Shown here in pieces: positions 56,691 through 64,000 of a DNA stretch of 64,000 nt. The stretch comes from Merluccius polli (Eukaryota > Chordata > Actinopteri > Gadiformes > Merlucciidae), in assembly GCA_030340625.1 (NCBI GenBank), contig JAOPHQ010001136.1, forward strand, positions 186,001-250,000, in the 5' to 3' direction. The translations under genes and the position numbers were made by a program. The notes under the pieces were generated by a model. That model was given only the letters and a program-made list of their open reading frames with translations. It was not told the DNA's origin and ran no database searches. Numbering within the stretch: the stretch's first letter is position 1; each line of letters opens with the position of its first letter.

Positions 56691-57076
56691 TAAAACGTAG
56701 TAGTAACCTATTTTTGCTATTGTAAATCTCTCTTGCACAGCATAAGATTGGTCCTATTTAGCACACGCTGCAGACGTCTTTTCATAATTTGTTTATTCAA
56801 ATGTTTTTTGTCCCTTCTGATAACCCGTAGCGTTCATGCATGTGTTGCTAGGATACCATTTAATAAAGTTTGCGATCAATCTTATGGGTAAGCCACGTCA
56901 TTTAAATAATCTAAACATAATCTTAGTTTTAGAAGTGAAGGTCACACAGGAGTAGCCTATATTTTTAATGAGTTTGCTGTTAAATGTTGGGTGATTTGTA
57001 TAACTAGCACTTTATAATCATTTATAAAACATAAAAAATGGATGGAGATGTAGATGAGGAGATGTGAATAATAGCA

Positions 57077-57612
57077 GTGCGGTGAGGTTCATGGCTGGTG
57101 AGGCACTGACACTTTAAGTCAGACTCACAAATATATAAACATAATAATAATAATAATAATAATAATAATATATAAAAGAGTAGCTTACATTTATTTTAAA
57201 TGTATTTTAATCACAAAAACAAACCTTTATATCAAGTGAAACGACCGACCACATTGGCTACTCTACATAATGAGCTATTTTAAATTTTAAATCTTCAATG
57301 CCAAAAAATACCAACATTGTTGTGTGGCAATTAATGTTTCTATTCTATTCTATTTATCGCGCTGATTTGACCGAGCTCTGGTCAGGTTTCCATGCTCTAG
57401 TAGGGAAGGGCCTTGAAAGTCCAAGGGCTTGGCCCTATACCACCTTTAGCTCTGCCTCCTCTGCCACGCCTGACCACACGTCTGTGAGTAATAGTAATAT
57501 AATCAACACTAGCATTGAAATGTACTGTAGAAAGAATGAATGAATAAATGTTTGCAATCAATCTTATAGATGCTGTCCAAGAGAGGCTTACAACAGGTTT
57601 ACAAGCAAAATC
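57077..57612 (+). mobile_element. Probable 5' end of a hAT that carries the gene downstream
   Basis: CAGTGCGGTGAGGTTCATGG then TGGTGAGGCACTGACAC resembles hAT ends. It is followed by an (AAT)n run at 57,140-57,171 and, from 57,199, a stretch similar to 22,904-23,000 of another hAT. No matching right end was found after 61,400. Confidence 0.45.
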
Positions 57613-60600
57613 ATGCTTCGTCAGTGGTGTGGTCTCACGGCAAATCAACCAGATGAAAAGAAAAAGAAAATGGATGTTAAGGAAGTGAATAAGGCATACG
57701 ATGCCACAAAAAGAAAAAGAAGTGTAGTGCCTTCATGGAAAAAAGAGTTTCCTTGGTTGTTTTGATGAAAGCGAAGCTTTATTCTGCCTGCCGTGTCACA
57801 GTGTATACGGCCCCCTTGCTGATACCCGACAACAGAGGGATATCTATAAAAAGAGAGGTCAAGGTTCCTTTGTCAAAGGGTGTCATAACCTGAGACATGA
57901 CACTTTAGTCTGTCACCAAAGGTCTGATGGCCACAAGGAAGCCCAAGAGAGGTATGAGGCCAGGAATAGGAAGAAAGGTGAGAGCATAGCTGAGAAGACC
58001 ATTGAGACAATGAATATGAAAGTTTTTCAGAAGCTCAAGATCCTATTCATGAATGCCCATGCCCTTGCCATGCACTGCAGACCAGTGTCAGATTTTAAAT
58101 GGATGTGTGAGGTGGATGAGAAGAAGGGCCTGGATCTTGGCAGCACCTACAGAAATGAAAAAAGCTGTAAGGAGTTTTTGGTTGCTATAGCCGAAACCAC
58201 CCGCCTAGAAATTGAAGAGAAGGTCAAGAGTGCTAAGTTTATCACAATAATGTCTGACGGATCAACAGATGTCTCTGTCACTGAACAAGAGATTGTTTAC
58301 TTGCACTTTGCAGTCGATCGCAAGACTCACTGCTATTTCCTCTGACTTATACAGTGTGACAAACCAGATGCCAATGGCATCTATGATGCTATAATGCAAG
58401 CTGTAAAGTTCCCAGGGATCCCCAAGGAAGAAATAATGAAGAAGATTGTGGGATTTGCTGGCGATGGGGCAGCTGTCAACACCGGGAAAAAGGCTGGGGT
58501 GATCACTCTCATGCGGGAAAGAATCAGCGGAGACATACTGATGGTGCAGTGCATGGCCCATAGGGTGGAATTGGCCCTTAAAGACGCCATGAAACAAGCC
58601 TCTTTGTTCATCAAAGTCTATGTCCTCCTGGATGCTCTGTACAAGTTTTACAGGATCCCTAAACAGGGCGCTGGTTTGAAGGCAGCTTTCAGTGCCACCA
58701 ACATCTCCAAGATCTGGCCTGTCCGAGTTGGAGGAACGCGCTGGGTTAGCCATACCCTCACAGCACTGCAAAACATGTTGCATGGCTACCGTGCAATTGT
58801 TCTTCATCTCAGTCAAGTAAGACATTTTACAATAATAACACTGTTGTCAACAGCCCGATGAATTTTCTGTTGCATGAATGATATAATCTGATATCCACTG
58901 TGGCAACATATTGAAATACATTTTTGTAAAATGAAAATAAAAAAAATATTAATACCATTGAAATGAATTGCATGTTGCTACCACCAGGTCAGCTAGTGGT
59001 ACGCAGGCAAAGGCAAATGGTCTCCTGAAAACTCTGCGCTCCAAAGATGTCATTACTTTTGCCCACTTCCTAAATTACATTCTGGCAGTTCTCTCCAAAC
59101 TGTCAAAGACGCTGCAGCAGAAAGAAGTTTGTACCTATCATGTACATGAAGCATTGAAGGCCACAATGACCAGCATCAACAAATTCAAGGACAGGTAATA
59201 TAGATACATTGCTCATTAAATCATTAATCTGCTATTTCCAGCTCTAAATAGTTGTTTAATCAGTTGTTTATTTAAATGCTCTCTGCTATTGCTGGTTCTT
59301 TTGTAAATCACTCCTGTTTTATGCCTTTATTTTTGGTGGTGATGGTCAGGTTTGTGGTGATGGTTTTGGTGATGGTTTTTCTATTTCAGGGCAGGACCTG
59401 AGCAGTGGAAACTCCAGCAGGGTGACAGTAGCTCCTTTCAAGGTCAGACACTTACAGGGGTAGACAAATCTTCAGGGCAGATTCAGAAGATCGTTGTGGC
59501 ATTGGTTGGCTCACTCAGTCGAAGATTCAGTGACATAGGAAGTGATGTGCTCAAAGCAACCAAAATAGCTGACATGCAGTCATGGCCTCAAGAGCATGAA
59601 GACGATTTTGGGGATGACTTTATTGGAGTGATTATCGACCACTACAGAGAGCACTTTAACAATGTTGGAGTAGATGTAAATGCAATCGAAGCAGAGTGGA
59701 CCTCCCTCAAACAAGCATTGTACGAAAACCAGGGGAACAAGATTCACTCCATGTCCTGGTCATCTGTATTTGAGCTTTACAAGGGTAGGTTTTCAAATAT
59801 CCTGCATGCAATTGATTTGGTCTTATCACTCCCTGCCGCGACCACAGAGTGTGAGAGAGGATTCTCTCAAATGAAGATTACCAAGTCCCAGTATAGGAAT
59901 AGACTGAAGGCCACCACCATGACAATGCTCATGACAATTCAGCTGCACTCAGTAGCTATTAGTAATGCGCGATATAAACGATATACGATATAAACGATAA
60001 AAAATGGCCCACGATAGAGATTTTAATTATATGCTCTATCGTGATAACGCATGTTGATCACGCAATCTTCCCGTGACCCGCGACATTTAGAACGACGAGC
60101 TGCAACCGGCTGCAACGCGTCATCTGGTAAACATGGCTGAAGGCGAAACGGAGCAGCTAGAACTCGTGAAAAAGACCGGTGCAACTTCCGTAATTTGGAA
60201 TTGGTTTGGATTTAAGCCGTCTGACGAGAAAAAAGAAAAGAAAACGAGAAAACATTTTCTTTAGTTTACGTATATGTGCCAGACGTGGTAAGCGCAGCAG
60301 AACGGCTGCGCCGCGGTCACCGCTGCCACGCAGCGTCCCAGGAGCGGCGCACCGCAGCGCTATCATTCCGTAGCATTCTATTTTTGACGCGAGCCGTTGC
60401 TTAACAGATCGACCGGGCAGGAAGTGAAATAGTAAAAGCCATAGAGCATCCGGTTACTTTTCAAAATAAAAACACCCTCCCGATCAAACACGGCCACAAA
60501 TCGTTGTCGTTTATAACTGACTTTGTCTATAGGCTACAGCACAACACTATATATGTATACTGGAAGGATTTTCTTTATTTTAAAAAAATATTGTGCTTCC

Positions 60601-61399
60601 ATTTTGCACTTTTATGTTTTCATTTGAAGCATCTGTGCACTACACTTGGAATACTTTTCTTTATTTAAAATAGCCATGCCTAATACTGGAAGTATTTACC
60701 TAATTCACAGTATCTGTTCAGGTAAGAAAGTTTATGTGTAAGAAATATGTTTTTATATAAGTATCTGTCATTACACAGAAGTATTTTCAGTACTGTCTGT
60801 TCCTTAAAAAGACCAGTTTTTTTTATTTATCTGCAACATTATGTTTACAGTTTACTGTATGATTACAGTTTTGCACAATAAATGTATGTCTACATACTGC
60901 TTTCTTTCTTTTTTAAATATATTTTGCAGTTTGGCTTTCCTTAGGGTCTATGTAACCTTTTCTGAAATGGTTTTATTATAATTTATATATCGTGATATGT
61001 ATCGTTATCGCAAGAGGCTGCAATGTATATCGCAATATGGATTTTAGGCCATATCGCCCATCCCTAGTAGCTATAAAGGATTTTGATCCATCATCTGCCA
61101 TTCATCAGTGGAATCGAAACCACAATCGCCGTCCAAACTTTATGGAGGGAAGAAAGACAGGCAGAATGGCAGCTTTGGAGGAAGCCAAACAAGTCGTGCA
61201 GGAAGAGATTGATGGAGTTGACGGAGTGGATGGCGCTGAAATGGTTGCTGAAGCTGCTGGGGGTGTAGTAGTTGAAGCTGAAACCAAGGAGGTAAACTCT
61301 GATTATGACTCAGACTGGTTTACAGACATGGAGGATAATGTAGATTCTGACGATGGTGGGATGGAAGATAGAGATCTTGTTGGTGAGGATGAGGATTGA
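57613..61399 (+). pseudogene. hAT-transposase-like (ZNF862-like) gene, three breaks
   Basis: The N-terminus from 57,613 includes SVVPSWKKEFPWLF, then a one-base frameshift near 57,760. A TTF-type zinc finger pattern follows (ALFCLPCHS, GCHNLRHDTLVCHQRSDGH). Next are FITIMSDGSTDVSVTEQEI and an in-frame TGA at 58,343-58,345; the same frame resumes with VGFAGDGAAVNTGKK, MVQCMAHRVELALKD and VGGTRWVSHTL. Likely introns: about 58,820-58,987 and 59,195-59,388. The last part has the hAT dimerisation signature LPAATTECERGFSQMKIT near 59,825. A hAT (59,960-61,066) interrupts it just after that. The acidic C-terminus ends at 61,399. Family members are hAT-derived, and some are domesticated in vertebrates. 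This copy is not functional. Confidence 0.82.
59960..61066 (+). mobile_element. Nonautonomous hAT with BED-finger remnant, inside the hAT-like gene
   Basis: Ends TAGTAATGCGCGATAT and ATATCGCCCATCCCTA are inverted repeats. An exact 8-bp duplication GTAGCTAT lies at 59,952-59,959 and 61,067-61,074. From 60,133 a frame begins MAEGETEQLELVKKTGATSV and then IWNWFGFKPSD, the start of a BED finger exon; it fails before the first cysteine pair. The rest is noncoding. Confidence 0.92.
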
Positions 61400-62253
61400 T
61401 TATTGATTGTGCTAGTCTATTGTAGACCTATTACTACTGCAAGTATTACTGTGTTGATAATCTGATCCACTTTTGATCCATTGGTGCTGTTCATGTCCCT
61501 TGTTCTCAGTCTGTTGTTCTACTTTAATAAATTATTGTTTGTAATCTGCTGTGTTTTTTCTTTGAAGAAAATGTAAAGCGCTGTCTCTTATCCCAGCCTA
61601 AAGTTAGCCTATACTGATAAAACAATCATGCCTAAAATAGCTGAAAACACACATACAAAATAACAATAATAATGTCCATGATGAAATTCTATCTTTTCTG
61701 AGCTTAAAGTCCACCAAATGGCTTCTTTTTAATCTTTATTCTGAAAATTGTGATGTGTGATGTGAAAACGTGATGTACGTGCCTACAACACACATTGATT
61801 TGCTTGGTCTAGTAACTTTACACCAGGCCTAGTAACTTTTGAAAGTTACTAGCCCTGTGGTCTACCACCTATTTTGGCCAAATTTCAGACACTGCCTTTG
61901 GGAATATGGCTTTATGGTTACTTAGCTTTATAAGTATGGGAATGTATAGTGACACGGTATTATCGGGGTTACTGGTGGTGAAAATGGCTTAAACACATAG
62001 CTAATAATACTTTCCCTGTTTCCCAGAATGGAAAACCAACCTGGCAGATCACAGGCCCAGGTAGGGTATTGGCTCATTTCTTCAAATTTATATGTATTCA
62101 TGGTGTTGTCATTGTGGGAAATAAGAGATCAAATATTACTTGTTTTCCAGTATTGTCCTGTAGTATTGTACAGCTTGTGCATTACCGGAATCAATTATTA
62201 ATAACATTTATGCTATGCTCTGTATGATCACATTGCAATGTTATGCACCTTAA
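61400..62253. other. Stretch without recognised gene
   Basis: AT-rich. At 61,808-61,852 GGTCTAGTAACTTT and GGCCTAGTAACTTTTGAAAG then TTACTAGCC form a direct-plus-inverted cluster. No gene recognised. Confidence 0.5.
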
Positions 62254-63042
62254 TGTTACGCCACGTCCCGCTACACGGTCCAACACTCCCCTCTAGTGGC
62301 TGCGGGTCGTAACTGTCCTCCTTCCCGCAACCCACCTGTTGGCAATTTGATAATCACTGTTTCCCTATTTAAGCCGGGGATTGTCAAGCAGCCGGCGCCA
62401 GTTCGTTGTTTCCCTAACCTACTAGTAATTCCCAGCCTGACTACCCGCTTGTTCCAGTACCTTGTTGCCGACCCCTGCCTGCCTGACGACCCGCCTGTTC
62501 CAGCCCCTGTTGCCGACCCCTGCCTGCCTGACGACCCGCCTGTTCCAGCCCCTGTTGCCGACCCCTGCCTGCCTGACGACCCACCTGTCCAGCCCCTGTT
62601 GCCGACCCCTGCCTGCCTGACGACCCACCTGCCCAGCCCCTGTTGCCGACCCCTGCCTGCCTGACGACCCGCCTGTTCCAGCCCCTGTTGCCGACCCCTG
62701 CCTGTCCGACTACCAGCCCGTTGCCGACCCCTGCCTGTCCGACTACCAGCCCGTTGCCGACCCCTGCCTGTCCGACTACCAGCCCGTTGCCGACCCATCG
62801 CCTGTACGACTGCCCGCCTGCCGCCGAGCCCCCCGCCTGTCCGATTACCCCCCTTGTTACCGACCCCCGCCTGCCTGACTACCCGTCCCCTGTCTAGCCC
62901 TTGTCCACCTGATTGCCTGCCCCGTACCAGACCCCCGCTAGCCTGACTCCCCGAACGATCACCCAATAAATTCCTTTGCCGTTTACCCTGTCTCTGCCTC
63001 CCTGTGTCCAGCATTTGGGTCCCAGTTTCTTGTACCGTAACA
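62254..63042 (+). mobile_element. Ty3/Gypsy 5' LTR with internal minisatellite
   Basis: Starts TGTTACGCCACG and ends ACCGTAACA. A TATA-like CTATTTAAG lies near 62,367 and AATAAA near 62,966. Between them, at about 62,450-62,800, a tandem array of CCTGCCTGCCTGACGACCCG-type and CCTGTCCGACTACCAGCCCG-type units fills most of the LTR. The gag ATG follows only 17 bp after the LTR. The partner LTR is beyond the window. Confidence 0.82.
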
Positions 63043-63058
63043 GTACGAACTGGCCAAC

Positions 63059-64000
63059 ATGGACCCAGCTGACGCAGAGGGGTTCAGGGCAATGATCTCC
63101 CGCCAAGGGACTCTCTTGGGCCAACACGATCAGGCCTTGCAGGAGATCGTCACCGCCCTCCGGGAGCTGACTCTAGCCGTCGGCGCTCAGCCCCCCGTCC
63201 CCCCAGAACCACCAGCCCCCACCCCGAGTCCGTCGGTTTCTCCCCGGGAACCAATCATCCCAGCCCCCCAACGTTATGGAGGGGATCTAGGATCCTGCCG
63301 GTCATTTCTTACCCAGTGTTCCCTTGTCTTTGAAATGCAGCCCCAGACTTACCCCACCGAGAGATCAAAGATAGCTTACCTGATCGGTTCGCTGAGTGGC
63401 GAGGCTCTCGCGTGGGCCGCGGCGGTGTGGGAACGTGGGTCTACGGTCTGTTATAACTACGGCGCCTTCACAGATGATATGAGGAAGGTCTTTGATCATC
63501 CTGTCCGGGGCAGGGAGGCCTCCCAACGTCTCCTGCAGCTTCGCCAGGGATCACGCAGCGTAGCCTCTTTTGCAGTGGAGTTCCGGACCCTCGCTGCTGA
63601 GAGCGGCTGGAACGAGGAGGCGCTGCAGGGGTATTCCAAAACGCGCTCAGTAGCGAGCTAAAGGACCGCTTAACCTCCTGGGAGGAACCCGCGGACTTAG
63701 ACCATCTCATTTCTCTCGCGATTCACATGGACAATCGTTTGCGAGAACGGCGCAGAGAGAGAGGCACCCGCTCGTTCGCCACGCCCCCTTTTGAGTCACC
63801 GGCTGCAACGCAGTCCTCCCTCCCGGTCACCGTTCCTCCCCGCTATGGGCGGCCCCCTTCCCCCGAGCCGATGCAGATCGGACGCACACACCTTACTCCC
63901 GAGGAGAGGGAGCGGCGTATTCGATCGGGAGCTTGTTTGTATTGCGGCACTTCCGGTCATTTTCGATCCGGATGCCCCGCCCTCTCAGGAAAAGAACGGG
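63059..64000 (+). pseudogene. Ty3/Gypsy gag, frameshifted, runs off the window
   Basis: Gag packages element RNA into particles. It begins MDPADAEGFRAMISRQGTLL, has a Pro-rich linker, then the capsid-like block (CRSFLTQCSLVFEMQPQTYP, IGSLSGEALAWAAA). Near 63,632 one G appears to be missing, which shifts frame and gives a stop at 63,659. In the next frame the protein continues without stops to the window end and includes a CCHC zinc knuckle, CLYCGTSGHFRSGC (63,934-63,975), followed by the start of the post-knuckle region. The order and motifs fit the Sushi/Mart-like branch of fish Gypsy elements, but this branch is a guess. Pol is not in view. Confidence 0.85.

Larger units (their letters stand above)
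36221..56738. mobile_element. ISL2EU-like (PIF/Harbinger-related) transposon, heavily interrupted
   Basis: Defined by two convergent genes: YqaJ nuclease on + (stop at 38,727) and THAP/DDE transposase on - (stop at 55,183). Without the Harbinger insert at 38,834-54,865 they would be only about 420 bp apart, which is the arrangement I recall for ISL2EU elements. The limits given are those of the genes. The true termini were not found. Confidence 0.7.

Noticed and set aside
57077..61500. Intact hAT with both TIRs around the ZNF862-like gene
   Set aside because: Only a plausible left end is visible; no complementary terminus lies between 61,400 and 62,253.

Overview
The window looks like teleost fish nuclear DNA. 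Evidence is long (CA)n, (GA)n and TACA microsatellites, Rex1 and L2-clade LINEs, tRNA-derived SINEs that share the L2 3' tail, many hAT and PIF/Harbinger-type DNA transposons, and Ty3/Gypsy and miniature LTR elements. I found no intact ordinary host gene. Nearly every long reading frame belongs to a transposable element. The species cannot be named from this.

Layout. 1-7.8 kb: microsatellites, two degenerate SINEs, three LINE tails and a probable solo LTR. 7.8-10.9 kb: a DNA transposon with 15-bp perfect terminal inverted repeats (TIRs) and an unrecognised cysteine-rich protein. 11.5-16.4 kb: foldback DNA, an LTR, and a Rex1 LINE inside a palindromic MITE. 17.4-20.4 kb: a 21-bp minisatellite and long (TG)n tracts. 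20.4-25.6 kb: a 515-bp element carrying a helicase N-terminus; an L2 LINE split by a hAT; and a small LTR element whose two LTRs are inverted yet flanked by a 5-bp target duplication. 26.7-35.8 kb: three hATs, a piggyBac-like MITE and a SINE split by a hAT. 36.2-56.7 kb: a nest of transposons. 57.1-61.4 kb: a hAT-transposase-like (ZNF862-like) gene broken by a stop, a frameshift and a hAT insertion. 62.25-64 kb: the LTR and gag start of a Ty3/Gypsy element that runs off the window.

The nest is the core of the window. An ISL2EU-like transposon has two convergent genes, a YqaJ/SWIM nuclease on + and a THAP/DDE transposase on -. Between them sits a Harbinger transposon (38,834-54,865) with its own HARBI1-type transposase and Myb-like gene. 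That Harbinger holds an L2 LINE (about 38,970-48,240), a miniature LTR element (50,672-52,030) and a hAT (53,336-54,784). The L2 in turn holds a 5.5-kb element of unknown type (39,480-44,965), made of head-to-head inverted satellite arrays around a 1.1-1.4 kb repeat and flanked by an 8-bp target duplication.

Evidence strength varies. Target-site duplications and TIRs are read directly from the sequence. Family names come from motif recognition without database searches. Splice sites are inferred from GT/AG and reading frame.
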